NCBI GenBank assembly: GCA_035450685.1
Contig: DAOTNF010000015.1
Location: forward strand, 1-63,043
DNA from: Syntrophosphaera sp035450685
GTDB lineage: Bacteria; Cloacimonadota; Cloacimonadia; Cloacimonadales; Cloacimonadaceae
DNA: 63,043 bases
Reading direction: 5' to 3'
Below, piece after piece: positions 16,670-25,782 of the stretch. How positions within the stretch are numbered: position 1 is the stretch's first letter; every line of letters begins with the position of its first letter. The notes under the pieces were generated by a model. It saw only the letters and a list, made by a program, of their open reading frames with translations. It ran no database searches and was not told the origin of the DNA. Both the position numbers and the translations under genes were made by a program.

Positions 16670-17865
16670 TCCTTCCCGGGCGTTTTCCCCTTGAAGGCGC
16701 AGAGTATGCGGTCCACCTGCTCGCGGTGGATCACCTGCACGTTTTCCATGATCACGGCCAGGAAGCAGGCCAGCAGGAAGGCCATGACGGTGATCACCAC
16801 CACCATCAAGGCACGCTTGGGTTTGGAGCGCAGACCCGCCAGGGAGGGGCTGTCCAGGACGTCATAGCTGGGCATGTCGCGCGCTTCTTCCAGTTTGGCA
16901 ATCTCATATTGGGGATAGAGGTATTCAAAGACCTTTTTCTGTATCTCCAGATTGAGTTTGAGCTTCGCATATTGCAGGGAAAGATCGGGGATGCGCGAGA
17001 TTTGGGGAATGTAGCTGGGCACGAGCTGGGAGTTGCTGCTTTCCAGCTCCTTCACCTTGCCCGCCAGTACATCGCGGCGGCGTGCCAGGTCTGCCAAAAC
17101 AGCGGAATTGGAGTCAAACTGCTGTTTGGCAACCTCATACTCGATCTCGGCCTTGTAATATTGGGCCACGCTTTCGCTGTAAAGCCCGATCAGCGCCTGG
17201 GTCTGTTCATCCAGGCCAACGGCGCGGTTTGTCTTCTGAAAATCTTTCAGCGCCGTCGCCAGGGAATCGATGGTGGCCTTGGTGTCGGACACCTGCTCTT
17301 CCAGGAACTGCCGCTGCAATTTGCTCTTGCTGCCGCGTTTGGTGCTCAGGTATTCCTGCAGGCTGTCCAGATAGTATTGGGCGATGTTTTTGGAAAGCAG
17401 CTTGTCCTTGGTTTCCACCTTGATGGTGATCAGCTTGCTTTCATAATCGGTGCTGATGTGCGTCGTACTGTTGCCCAACTTGAACACCGCCTTTTCCATC
17501 GCTTCCAGGGGCGGCTTGTTTTGCAGCTTGTAATAGCGCAGAAGGTCAAACTCTTTCACCACCTCTTCGCGGAAGCTGCGGCTCTGCATGATGTTGATGA
17601 ATTCCACCGCCGGGTCTCTTTTCATTCCGCCCAGCAGGCTGCCGGAAAGCATTCCCAGCATGCCGCCGTCCAGGGCGCCGAGGACGTTGCCGCCGTCCTC
17701 CACGGGAACCAGCACGGCCTTGGAGACCCAGTATTTGGGCACCACAAGGGAATACACAATCGCGCCGATGGCGAAGAGCAGGGTGAAGACGATCACAAAA
17801 GCCTTGCGCTTGGCAAGCAGATACAGGATGTCGAAGATTCCCATTTCCTTTTTCATAGTCACCAC
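16666..17865 (-). CDS. Wzz/GumC-type polysaccharide chain-length determinant
   Basis: This 399-residue inner-membrane protein has a membrane segment at about 20-40 and a long coiled-coil periplasmic part (SDTKATIDSLATALKDFQ and QKKVFEYLYPQYEIAKLEEA). A second membrane segment near 350-370 is preceded by the KPKRAL positive patch. This is the Wzz layout, controlling chain length of surface polysaccharide. No tyrosine-kinase domain follows. The start may be the first ATG or M4. The ligase-like gene follows with a 4-base overlap. Confidence 0.88.
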   Translation of the reverse strand: MVTMKKEMGIFDILYLLAKRKAFVIVFTLLFAIGAIVYSLVVPKYWVSKAVLVPVEDGGNVLGALDGGMLGMLSGSLLGGMKRDPAVEFINIMQSRSFREEVVKEFDLLRYYKLQNKPPLEAMEKAVFKLGNSTTHISTDYESKLITIKVETKDKLLSKNIAQYYLDSLQEYLSTKRGSKSKLQRQFLEEQVSDTKATIDSLATALKDFQKTNRAVGLDEQTQALIGLYSESVAQYYKAEIEYEVAKQQFDSNSAVLADLARRRDVLAGKVKELESSNSQLVPSYIPQISRIPDLSLQYAKLKLNLEIQKKVFEYLYPQYEIAKLEEARDMPSYDVLDSPSLAGLRSKPKRALMVVVITVMAFLLACFLAVIMENVQVIHREQVDRILCAFKGKTPGKE

Positions 17866-17902
17866 GTTGTCATTATTGGCTTGATGGCACAGCGGACGCG
17901 GC

Positions 17903-19162
17903 TCACAGGGGCCTGTCCATTTGCCTGAGCAGGATTGGGGGCAGTTCCAGGCTGCCGTCCTGCCGCTGATAGGTCTCCAGCAGGGCGATCATCAGCCTGG
18001 GAGTCGCCACGCCTGAGCCGTTGAGGGTATGCAGAAACGCCATCTTGCCCGAGGCGTCCCGATAGCGGATGTTGGCCCGGCGGGCCTGGAAATCCACAAA
18101 ATTGCTCACGGAGGAGACCTCCAGATACTTGCCCGTGCCGGGAGCCCAGACCTCGATGTCGTAGGTCTTGGCGGAGGCAAAGCTCAGATCCCCGGTGCAG
18201 AGCTGCACCACCCGGTAGTGCAGGCCCAGCGCCTGCAAGATATCCTCGGCGTCCCGCAGCATCTCTTCCAGTGCCTCCCAAGAGCTTTGCGGCTCCACAA
18301 AGCGCACCATTTCCACCTTGTTGAATTGATGCAGGCGCTGCAGGCCGCGGGTGTCCTTGCCGTAGGAACCAGCCTCGCGGCGGAAGCAGGGGGTGTAGGC
18401 CACATATTTGAGAGGCAGTTGCGACTGGCTGAGCACTTCCCCGGCATGGATGTTTGTCACCGGCACTTCGGCGGTGGGGATCAAAAAGAGGTCGTCCTCA
18501 TCCACATGATACATATCCGTTTCCAGCTTGGGAAGCTGGCCGGTTCCGGTCATGGTCTTGCGGTTCACGATCAGGGGCACGCCAAGTTCGCTGTAGCCGT
18601 GCCGCTGCAGATGAAACTCCAGCATAAAGTTGATCACGGCGCGTTCCAGGCGCGCGCCAAAGCCGGTATAGACGGGGAATCCGGAGCCGGATATCTTGGC
18701 GCCGCGGGGCATATCCAGCAGGGCGTTCTTTTCCGCCAGCTCCAGATGGTCGAGGGGGCTGAAAGCGAAGGATGGCTGCTCGCCCCAGGTCTTGACCAGG
18801 ATGTTGCTGCTTTCGTCCCTGCCAACCGGCACCGAGGCTTCAGGCAGGTTGGGGATGGTGAGCAGGCGGGCTTCCAACTCGGCGTTTATTTCAGTCAGGC
18901 GGCCGTTGACCGCCTTGATCTGCTCCGCCACGCTGCCCATTTCTTCCAGCAGGGCGGAGGCGTCGCCGCCTTCCCGCTTGAGTTTTGCAATCGTTTGCGA
19001 CACCTGGTTTTGCCTGGATTTGAACTGGTCAAATTCAAACTGCAGGCCGCGTCTCGTCTCGTCCAGTTCCAACAGGGCGTCGAGGTCGGCCTTTTCGTTT
19101 TTATTGCGGATCGCCGCGCGCACCTCATCGGGATTGCTGCGGATAAACTTCAGATCGATCAT
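17903..19162 (-). CDS. serS: Seryl-tRNA synthetase
   Basis: The 419 residues have the coiled-coil arm of SerRS (MIDLKFIRSNPDEVRAAI ... FEFDQFKSRQNQVSQTI). The class II motifs follow: TPCFRREAGSYGKDTRG (motif 2) and LNGSGVATPRLMIALLETYQ (motif 3). I start at 19162, where MIDLKF opens the family N-terminus; an ATG 48 bases upstream adds a leader unlike the family. It follows tpiA by 10 bases. Confidence 0.97.
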   Translation of the reverse strand: MIDLKFIRSNPDEVRAAIRNKNEKADLDALLELDETRRGLQFEFDQFKSRQNQVSQTIAKLKREGGDASALLEEMGSVAEQIKAVNGRLTEINAELEARLLTIPNLPEASVPVGRDESSNILVKTWGEQPSFAFSPLDHLELAEKNALLDMPRGAKISGSGFPVYTGFGARLERAVINFMLEFHLQRHGYSELGVPLIVNRKTMTGTGQLPKLETDMYHVDEDDLFLIPTAEVPVTNIHAGEVLSQSQLPLKYVAYTPCFRREAGSYGKDTRGLQRLHQFNKVEMVRFVEPQSSWEALEEMLRDAEDILQALGLHYRVVQLCTGDLSFASAKTYDIEVWAPGTGKYLEVSSVSNFVDFQARRANIRYRDASGKMAFLHTLNGSGVATPRLMIALLETYQRQDGSLELPPILLRQMDRPL

Positions 19163-19172
19163 TTTTGTTCCT

Positions 19173-19955
19173 TTAGCGGGCTGTTGCGGCCAGTCCGGCA
19201 GCCGTGGCATACATGGCCTGGTAATCTTCTATCTTGAGCGAGGCGCCGCCGATCAGGCCGCCATCGATATCCGCGCAGGAAAGCAGTTCGGCGATGTTGC
19301 CGGGTTTAACGCTGCCGCCGTAGAGCAGATGGATGCGCTGCGCCGTCGCGGGATCGAAGCGTTGAGCCAGCCAGGCGCGGATCAGGGCGTGGGCTTCCTG
19401 GGCCTGCTGCGCGGTGGCGGTCACTCCGGTTCCGATCGCCCAGACGGGTTCGTAGGCGATAACCAGGTCTTCCCCGGAGTCCAGCTCCAGGCCTTGCAAG
19501 GCTCCTTCCAACTGGCTTACGATCAGTCCTTCGGTCTCGCCTGCCTCGCGTTGCGCCAGGGTTTCGCCGATGCAAAGGATGGGCGTGATGCCCTGTTCAC
19601 GCAGCCGGATCAGCTTTTCGCGGATCAGCGCGTCGCTTTCCAGATGGTACTGGCGGCGTTCGGAATGTCCCACGATGCAGTGCCGGATATTCAGGGAGGC
19701 AAGCTGAAAGGCCGCCACTTCGCCAGTGAAGGCTCCCTGTTCCCTGGCGCTCACATCCTGCGCCGCAACCAGGGCCGGGGTGCTTTCCAGAATCTCCCGC
19801 GCCTGCGCCAGAAAGGGATACACCGGCGCCAGCAGGGCGGTGACCCGCGGATGTGAGTGTTCTTTCAAAAAACTTGCCAGTTGCCGGCAAAACTCACTCG
19901 TCTGCCCGGCGTCTTTGTTCATCTTCCAATTTCCAGCGATGATTATGCTGCGCAT
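19173..19955 (-). CDS. tpiA: Triosephosphate isomerase
   Basis: This glycolytic enzyme interconverts dihydroxyacetone phosphate and glyceraldehyde 3-phosphate. Catalytic residues are visible: N9 and K11 (AGNWKMN), H97 (IVGHSERR) and E169 (AYEPVWAIGTG). The phosphate loop LLYGGSVKPGN is present near the end. The length is 260 residues. It is the first gene of the minus-strand run toward serS and borders a repeat island. Confidence 0.98.
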   Translation of the reverse strand: MRSIIIAGNWKMNKDAGQTSEFCRQLASFLKEHSHPRVTALLAPVYPFLAQAREILESTPALVAAQDVSAREQGAFTGEVAAFQLASLNIRHCIVGHSERRQYHLESDALIREKLIRLREQGITPILCIGETLAQREAGETEGLIVSQLEGALQGLELDSGEDLVIAYEPVWAIGTGVTATAQQAQEAHALIRAWLAQRFDPATAQRIHLLYGGSVKPGNIAELLSCADIDGGLIGGASLKIEDYQAMYATAAGLAATAR

Positions 19956-20067
19956 GTGCGGTACACCTCTCTGTTAATTTCTGAAAAACCATTAGTTCTG
20001 CGCTTTGCGGATTAGTCAAGCATTTTCCTGAGCCTCGCCGGATGCGGGGCTGCTACATTGGAAGCGT

Positions 20068-20347
20068 GGAATGAATAATAGAACGCGGATGACAGGATAT
20101 TTGAAGGTGGAAAGGTGGAAAGGTGAAATGGTGAAAAGGTTCCCCTGAAATAAGTCCACCAAGCTATATACTGTGTCATCACGGCCTGCGAGCCGTGATC
20201 CAGTCTTTTGAAATAACTCCCCAGCCCAAAAACAGACCACACCAAGCCATAAAGCCGTGTCATCACGGCCTACGAGCCGTGATGACGCACTTATAAAGCC
20301 TGATGGTTCTTGTTACGGGGGAACCTTTCCACCATTCCACCTTTCCA
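20068..20347. repeat. Composite repeats (R3 array, two R2 palindromes, R3)
   Basis: Order along the plus strand: tail word GAACGCGGATGACAGGAT, R3 array (20096-20145), linker, R2 at 20173-20211 (GTGTCATCACGGC ... GCCGTGATCCAG), linker, R2 at 20257-20290 with GTCATCACGGC and GCCGTGATGAC as a near-perfect palindrome, then R3 at 20316-20347. The R2 copies here carry CACGGC instead of CCCGGG on both arms, a paired change that keeps the hairpin. No gene is seen between 19956 and 20773. Confidence 0.82.
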
Positions 20348-20524
20348 CGACCTAATCGTAGCACCTATATATTATGGGGAGGGGAGTTACAAGTGGGAAG
20401 AATGGATGGCCCTCATTTGCATCCCGTGATTTGGCGTGGGTCTTCCTTGGGTCAACCTTATAATTTATAAGGATGACCTAAGGATGATGGCCCCTCATCC
20501 AGTAGCAGCAAAGGAGGGCGGTAT
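20348..20524 (+). repeat. R1 repeat, full copy
   Basis: The copy runs from CGACCTAATCGTAGCACC through CTATATATTATGGGG to GGAGGGCGGTAT. The core hairpin is at 20445-20483: CCTTGGGTCA, A, CCTTATA, loop ATT, TATAAGG, A, TGACCTAAGG. Ten plus seven pairs form, with one G-T wobble and one A-A mismatch. Inverted words GCCCTCATT and GAGGGC lie outside the core. It directly abuts an R3 array. Confidence 0.85.
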
Positions 20525-20680
20525 CCAGACAGGACTTCGTGGTGTCGTGATGTCGTGGTGGGGTGGTGAAATAGAACGCGGATAACAGGATCTATGAAGA
20601 TGGAAAGGTGTAATGGTGGAAAGGAGCCTTGAAACAACGCCAACCAAGCTACATACCGTGTCATCACGGCTCCCGCGCCA
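20525..20680. repeat. Degenerate composite repeat remnants
   Basis: This stretch has the tail word GAACGCGGATAACAGGATC (20575-20593), an R3 array (GATGGAAAGGTGTAATGGTGG) and a truncated R2 (GTGTCATCACGGCTCCC, about 20657-20673). It lies about 100 bases upstream of the PHP-glycosyltransferase gene. The gap 20680-20773 is AT-richer and ends in AGGAGTT before the start codon. Confidence 0.7.
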
Positions 20681-20773
20681 CATCCCATTGTTAGGAATTG
20701 TTTATCAAATCCTAATAATATTCTAACCCAGCAGGCGTATAACCCTTTATGAATGCACATATAGGAGTTATCA

Positions 20774-23164
20774 ATGCTAAAGGCAGATATGCACTGTCAC
20801 TCGATCTATTCCGAGCATCCCGCCGAATGGTTTTTGCAAAAGCTGGGAGCCCGGGAATCATACACTGATCCCTTTTATATCTACGACCGGGCCATGAAAA
20901 AGGGCATGGACCTGGTCTGCGTGACCGATCACAACCAAATCGAGGGAGCGTTGCTGCTCAAAGAAAAGCATCCCTCCAAAGTGATCGTGGGGGTGGAGAG
21001 CACTGCCTACTTTCCGGAAGACGGCTGTAAAATCCACATCCTGATCTACGGCCTCAACGAGATGCAGTTTGAGATGGTCAACCTCATCCGCAATGATATA
21101 TATGAACTGAGATCCTACCTGCTGGAAACCGGGCTTACCCACAGCGTGGCGCATGCCTCCTACTCGGTGAACGGCAAATTGAATCAGCAGCACCTGGAAA
21201 AGCTGATCCTGTTGTTTGACGTCTTTGAGAGCGTCAACGGCGGCCGCAACGTGCTCAACAACCTGGGCTGGAAACATATTCTGGACAACCTGGACGCGCA
21301 CCTCATCGAGTCACTCTATCAAAAACACCGCATCCAACCCGCTTCCGACAATCCCTGGATCAAAGGCTACACCGGGGGTTCCGACGACCATGCCGGAATC
21401 TTTGTGGGTTGCACCTACACCCAGGCCCAGGCAGCCAACCAGGCGGAGTTTCTGGAAGCAATCCGGGGTAAACAAAGCGCCGGATATGGCAGAAGCAACA
21501 ACTTCCATTCCCTGGCTTTCTCCGTTTACAAGATTGCCTACGACTTTTCCAGGCAGCAAAGCAAAAAGAAGAAGGGAAACCCGCTCCTGAGTTCGGTGAC
21601 CGAGGCCTTGTTTGAAGACCGCGGCGTTGACCTGGGCAACAAGCTCAGGATCAAGACCATCAGGGGATTGGCGGACATGCGGGGAGACGAGCTGAAGAAA
21701 AACCTCGCCGACCTGCTGCACACCCTCAACAACTCCCGCGACCTGGATGTGGACGACAAGCTGGACAAGGTGTATCTGCACATTTCCGACCTGGCGGATT
21801 CATACTTTAAAATCCTGCTGGATTCCATCGAGTCAGACCTCCAGGAACTCAACCTCATCAAGCTGATCCGCAACTTCAGCATGTCGATTCCGGGAGTGTT
21901 TCTGATCCTGCCTTTCTTTAGCTCCGTCCGGCACATGAACGGCTCGGTGGAGCTGCTGTCCAATTTCAGGAAGGACCATCAGATCCCGGAGCAGGAAAGG
22001 AGCCGCCGCACCCTGTGGTTTTCGGACACGCTCAACGACCTCAACGGGGTGTCCGTGACCCTCAAACAGATGGGGCACAAAGCGATCAGCAGAGGAAGAG
22101 ACCTCAAGATCGTGGCGTCCATGCGGGATGGCGAGATCAGCGCCGATATTCCGGGAAACCTCATCAACCTTCCCCCCATGTACAGCTTCCGCTTGCCCTA
22201 TTATGAAAGCTATATGATCAAAGTGCCCTCCATCCTGAAAAGCGTTAAGCTGATCGCGGATAACGAACCGGATCAGATCATTATCTCCACTCCGGGGCCG
22301 GTGGGGCTGCTGGGGCTGCTGATGGCCAGGATGCTGAACGTGCACTGCATCGGAATCTACCACACGGATTTTCACGCCGAAGCCAGGCACATCATCGAGG
22401 ATGAATCCGCCTCCAACATCATCCTCTCCTACGAAAGGTGGTTCTATTCCCTGATGGACGAGATCAGGGTGCCCACCAATGAATATGGCAAGATCCTGGA
22501 AGAAAGAAACATCCACGCCAAAAACGTGAAGCTGCTGCGGCGGGGAATCGAGGCGGACGACTTTGAGCCTATGCAGGACCGCAAAAACTTTCTGAAAACC
22601 GAGCTGGATATCCGGGACGGATTTACCTTACTCTACGCAGGAAGAGTATCGAAGGACAAATCCCTGGACCTCCTCTGCGAGGTGTACCGGCGTCTGGCAA
22701 AGACCAGGGACGACGTCAACCTGATCGTGGCAGGAAACGGCCCCTATCTGAGCGAGATGAAAGAGGAACTCGAAAACTACCCCAGAGTCTATTTCACGGG
22801 AGCCCTAAGCAGGGATAAGCTTCCCGGGGTATACAATGGAGCAGATGTCTTCCTCTTTCCGAGCGTTACGGACACCTTTGGGATGGTGATCCTGGAATCC
22901 CTGTCCTGCGGCCTGCCGGCTCTGGTATCCAACCACGGCGGGCCCAAGGAACTGGTTAGCGGCGGCGGCGGAGCAATTGTGCCAGACCAGAAGCCCGACA
23001 CCTGGGTCAAAGCTATCCTGAAAATGGTGGAACTGGCGGAAAAAGACCCGGAATCCTACGCACAGTTACGCAACAAAGCCAGGGCCAGCGTTAAGGAAAG
23101 CTCGGACTGGGACAGCATCCTGGACGACCTGCTGGGTAAAGACAGCGTCCTGCTTGAGCTGTGA
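20774..23164 (+). CDS. PHP-domain metallophosphoesterase fused to a GT4 glycosyltransferase
   Basis: This 796-residue protein has two halves. The N-terminal half is a PHP domain with metal-binding residues in DMHCHS (H7, H9), VTDHNQ (D52, H53), GVES (E75), KIHIL (H88), THSVAHAS and GGSDDHAG. A helical linker spans about 245-385. The C-terminal half is a GT-B, family 4 glycosyltransferase with GIYHTDFHAEARHI, LLYAGRVSKDKSLDLL, FLFPSVTDTFGMVILES and CGLPALVSNHGGPKELV. It probably makes a glycolipid or exopolysaccharide and trims or dephosphorylates a related intermediate, but the substrate is unknown. It is a lone plus-strand gene next to a repeat island. Confidence 0.9.
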   Translation: MLKADMHCHSIYSEHPAEWFLQKLGARESYTDPFYIYDRAMKKGMDLVCVTDHNQIEGALLLKEKHPSKVIVGVESTAYFPEDGCKIHILIYGLNEMQFEMVNLIRNDIYELRSYLLETGLTHSVAHASYSVNGKLNQQHLEKLILLFDVFESVNGGRNVLNNLGWKHILDNLDAHLIESLYQKHRIQPASDNPWIKGYTGGSDDHAGIFVGCTYTQAQAANQAEFLEAIRGKQSAGYGRSNNFHSLAFSVYKIAYDFSRQQSKKKKGNPLLSSVTEALFEDRGVDLGNKLRIKTIRGLADMRGDELKKNLADLLHTLNNSRDLDVDDKLDKVYLHISDLADSYFKILLDSIESDLQELNLIKLIRNFSMSIPGVFLILPFFSSVRHMNGSVELLSNFRKDHQIPEQERSRRTLWFSDTLNDLNGVSVTLKQMGHKAISRGRDLKIVASMRDGEISADIPGNLINLPPMYSFRLPYYESYMIKVPSILKSVKLIADNEPDQIIISTPGPVGLLGLLMARMLNVHCIGIYHTDFHAEARHIIEDESASNIILSYERWFYSLMDEIRVPTNEYGKILEERNIHAKNVKLLRRGIEADDFEPMQDRKNFLKTELDIRDGFTLLYAGRVSKDKSLDLLCEVYRRLAKTRDDVNLIVAGNGPYLSEMKEELENYPRVYFTGALSRDKLPGVYNGADVFLFPSVTDTFGMVILESLSCGLPALVSNHGGPKELVSGGGGAIVPDQKPDTWVKAILKMVELAEKDPESYAQLRNKARASVKESSDWDSILDDLLGKDSVLLEL

Positions 23165-23176
23165 GGAAGGTGAGAG

Positions 23177-23200
23177 GGCTTACACGGGGAGAAGCCTTTT
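23177..23200 (+). terminator. Short hairpin with T-run after the PHP-GT4 gene
   Basis: GGCTT at 23177-23181 pairs with AAGCC at 23192-23196 and is followed by TTTT. It lies 13 bases after the stop codon and before a convergent gene. The stem is short, so confidence is modest. Confidence 0.45.
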
Positions 23201-23215
23201 CACAACACCACTTCC

Positions 23216-23980
23216 TCACTCGCTTTTTGGCACCATCAACGCTATCAAGCCAACGATGCTTCGGGCGGCCAGGCCCTTGATGAAACCGGCGGGAGTGGGA
23301 TAGGCCTTGTCTATGATGCCCTGCTCTTTCCAGTAGAGATAGTCCGCGCTGCGTTCCCTGGCGCCTGCCCTGGCGGCGGCCCGGAAAGCGCTGTGGTAGA
23401 AGATGTGAAACCATGTGGGCTTTCGCGGACGGCCTGACTCCACTTCTTCCGCGAAGCTTCTGGAAACCCTTGCAATCCTCGCCAGGTCTTTGGCTTTGGG
23501 CTGGAAAACGGCGTCCCAGCATTGGATTGGCAGTTCCCGGGCGTGATTGTAGCCCAGTTGATAGAGGGTCTTGCGCAGGAACCTGGTGCCGGTTCTGGCG
23601 CCTGCCGCGGCTGTGGTGGTGATTACCAGCGCCTGCCTGCCAAAGAAACGGGGACGGTGAAACACATAAGCCAGGTGGTCGAAGAAATTCTTGGTTTCGG
23701 CATTCACATGCAGGATATAGATGGGCGCGCCCACGATAAGGGCGTCCGCTTCCAGCATTTTGTTCAGCACCGGCTCCATGATGGCACGATGCGGGCACAG
23801 TTTTTCATCTCTGAGAATGCAGTTGAAACAGCCCAGGCAAAAGGGAAGCTTAAGCTCTTTGAGGCTGAGGTGCTCAAAGACCCAGCCGGGACGCCTGGCA
23901 AGCTCCTCCACAACCAGGTTCGCGGCTTTGCAGGTATTTCCCTTCCTGGGGCTTCCGTGAATAACAAGGCATTTTGGCAT
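23216..23980 (-). CDS. Flavodoxin-fold NAD(P)H reductase, iron-sulfur flavoprotein-like
   Basis: This 254-residue protein has an FMN-binding start (MPKCLVIHGSPRKGNT) and the motif ADALIVGAPIYILHVNAE. A compact cysteine cluster C48, C51, C54 and C62 (CX2CX2CX7C) resembles that of archaeal-type iron-sulfur flavoproteins, so a 4Fe-4S cluster is plausible. The C-terminal 100 residues (LARIARVSRSFAEEVE onward) are helical, with a hydrophobic end. The electron partner is unknown. It converges with the PHP-GT4 gene. Confidence 0.85.
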   Translation of the reverse strand: MPKCLVIHGSPRKGNTCKAANLVVEELARRPGWVFEHLSLKELKLPFCLGCFNCILRDEKLCPHRAIMEPVLNKMLEADALIVGAPIYILHVNAETKNFFDHLAYVFHRPRFFGRQALVITTTAAAGARTGTRFLRKTLYQLGYNHARELPIQCWDAVFQPKAKDLARIARVSRSFAEEVESGRPRKPTWFHIFYHSAFRAAARAGARERSADYLYWKEQGIIDKAYPTPAGFIKGLAARSIVGLIALMVPKSE

Positions 23981-24103
23981 GGCAGTCTCCTGTTTCTTTT
24001 ACTCTAATAGATTGGAGGGCGGGAAGATGTCAAGGAAGGCGTGAGGACTCCGCGAGCTGGCGAGAACTGCGCCGGGACATACTCGGTTAGTTGAGCCACA
24101 GCC

Positions 24104-25510
24104 TTAATCACAGCCGCTGAGGCTTTCCAGGATGCTTTCAAAGATGTAGCCCACGTGGATGCGGTTGGTGAGGTCAAGTTTTTCCACATCGACCTCCAGC
24201 ACCGGGCCTTTGTGGAACCCGAGCTTCACGACATTGGAGCCGTACTCTTTATACCAGCGGTTGAGGTTTTTGATCTCGGTGAACTGCCATCCGCCCTCGA
24301 CCTCCATTTCCCTGCCGCGCTGCTGTATCCTTTCCCAAGCCAGGGAGGGGCTTCCCTGCAGCAGGATCATCAGGTCAGCCGAGGGAAGCTGCCGGTTCAC
24401 CGTCTGAAAACGGGTGGTCAGATTGTCCAGTTCGTCGTCGGTGAGCAGCCCGTCGGCATGGAACTGGTTGCAAAATACCAGCAGGTCTTCGGGCAGGGAA
24501 CGGTCTTTCACATAGCTTCCGGTTCCGCTTTTCCCTTGTAGCCGCTGCCTGGCGCGCATATCCAGATAGTGCATCTGCAGGTCGTAGCAATAGGTTTTCT
24601 TGTCGGCCAGGAACTTCCCCAGCAGCGGATTCTCCTCCGGCTTTTCATACAGCCCCTTGATTCTGAGGCTGCGCCCCATGATGGCCGCCAGGGTGGATTT
24701 TCCCAAGCCCACGTTTCCGGCGATGGTGATCAGCTTGGGATTGTCCGCCAGATACTGTTCCAGCTTGCGCTCCACGTCTATGGCCTTCAAAGTGGCTTCG
24801 GTCTGGGGCAGGGTGACCCATTCGCTGATCCCCGGGCTGGAGACCCTCAGCCCCAGGGCTTTTATCTGCTCCGCCACGAGGTTCACGGTGCGGCGCTGCC
24901 ATTCTGCCTTTTCCACGGCTTTGTCCGCAGCGATCACCAGCACCGGGCACTTGACGTGGTGCGCCACAAAATCCTCATAGAGGTTGTTCAGGAGTTCGAG
25001 GTATTCCGCCGAAATCTCCAGTTCGCTCTTGCGTCCCCGCTGCCGTATCCTTTCCTGGAGGGTGGGGACATCCGCCCTGAAATACACCAGCAGGTCGGGT
25101 TCCTTGATCTGTTCCGTCATCAGCCGGTAGTTGCGCTGGTAGGCCATGAACTCCGCTTCGGACATGTGTTTCAGGATGCGCTGGGCTTTGCCGAAGATGT
25201 GGTAGTCTTCCGCGAGCGTCCTGTCTTCCAGCACAATCCCCCTGCAGGACTGGATCAGCTTCTGGCGGTCGAGCCTGCCGTTGAAAAATTCGATCTGCGC
25301 CATGAAGGCGTTGGCGACGGGGTCATGGTAAAAAGAATCGAGCACGATGGGGTTGAACCTTTCCGGAAAGGCGTAAACCCCCTCAGTGCCGTTTGCCTTG
25401 GGATACACGGAGGTGAGAATCCTGTTGAGGGGAGCGGAACTTGCCGCTTCGATAAAGGTGGACTTTCCCACGCCGATGTTTCCCACTATGCCAATGCGGA
25501 TGTTCTCCAT
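24104..25510 (-). CDS. Tandem deoxynucleoside kinase (two fused dNK domains)
   Basis: This 468-residue protein contains two complete-looking deoxynucleoside kinase domains. The first has the P-loop GIVGNIGVGKSTF, EDRTLAEDYHIF and RIRQRGRKSE. The second, beginning near residue 260, has ITIAGNVGLGKSTL, the EKPEENPLL motif, DRSLPEDLLVF and RIQQRGREME. Bacterial dNKs are usually single-domain chains of about 200-230 residues that salvage deoxynucleosides. I start at 25510 because MENIRIGIVGN opens the fold; a longer frame to 25561 adds 17 unlikely residues. Both P-loops look intact. Confidence 0.9.
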   Translation of the reverse strand: MENIRIGIVGNIGVGKSTFIEAASSAPLNRILTSVYPKANGTEGVYAFPERFNPIVLDSFYHDPVANAFMAQIEFFNGRLDRQKLIQSCRGIVLEDRTLAEDYHIFGKAQRILKHMSEAEFMAYQRNYRLMTEQIKEPDLLVYFRADVPTLQERIRQRGRKSELEISAEYLELLNNLYEDFVAHHVKCPVLVIAADKAVEKAEWQRRTVNLVAEQIKALGLRVSSPGISEWVTLPQTEATLKAIDVERKLEQYLADNPKLITIAGNVGLGKSTLAAIMGRSLRIKGLYEKPEENPLLGKFLADKKTYCYDLQMHYLDMRARQRLQGKSGTGSYVKDRSLPEDLLVFCNQFHADGLLTDDELDNLTTRFQTVNRQLPSADLMILLQGSPSLAWERIQQRGREMEVEGGWQFTEIKNLNRWYKEYGSNVVKLGFHKGPVLEVDVEKLDLTNRIHVGYIFESILESLSGCD

Positions 25511-25782
25511 TGTCGTCCTCGCTGTAAGTCTTATGCCTAAGAATCCTCCCGCGCGATCCACGTCAAGAATTTCCTGCCGGTCGATTGCTGCTGCACGCCC
25601 AAAAACACCTTGACTGTTTTGCGCCTGCCGCCAAATGTGGATACACGCCGAGTGTCAGGTTCTAAACCATAGGCAAGACCAGGCACCGACAGGGTATGGC
25701 GGGAAACGGCCATGCCTCCCTATTTGGAAAGGCGGGAGGCCAAAGATTTGCCTCCCCTCTTCTGCAGCTTACTGGAGGTAAA

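Noticed and set aside
20016..20266. Short minus frames in the repeat island after tpiA
   Set aside because: Their translations are from R2 and R3 repeats (for example SRLAGRDDT), repeated at other islands.
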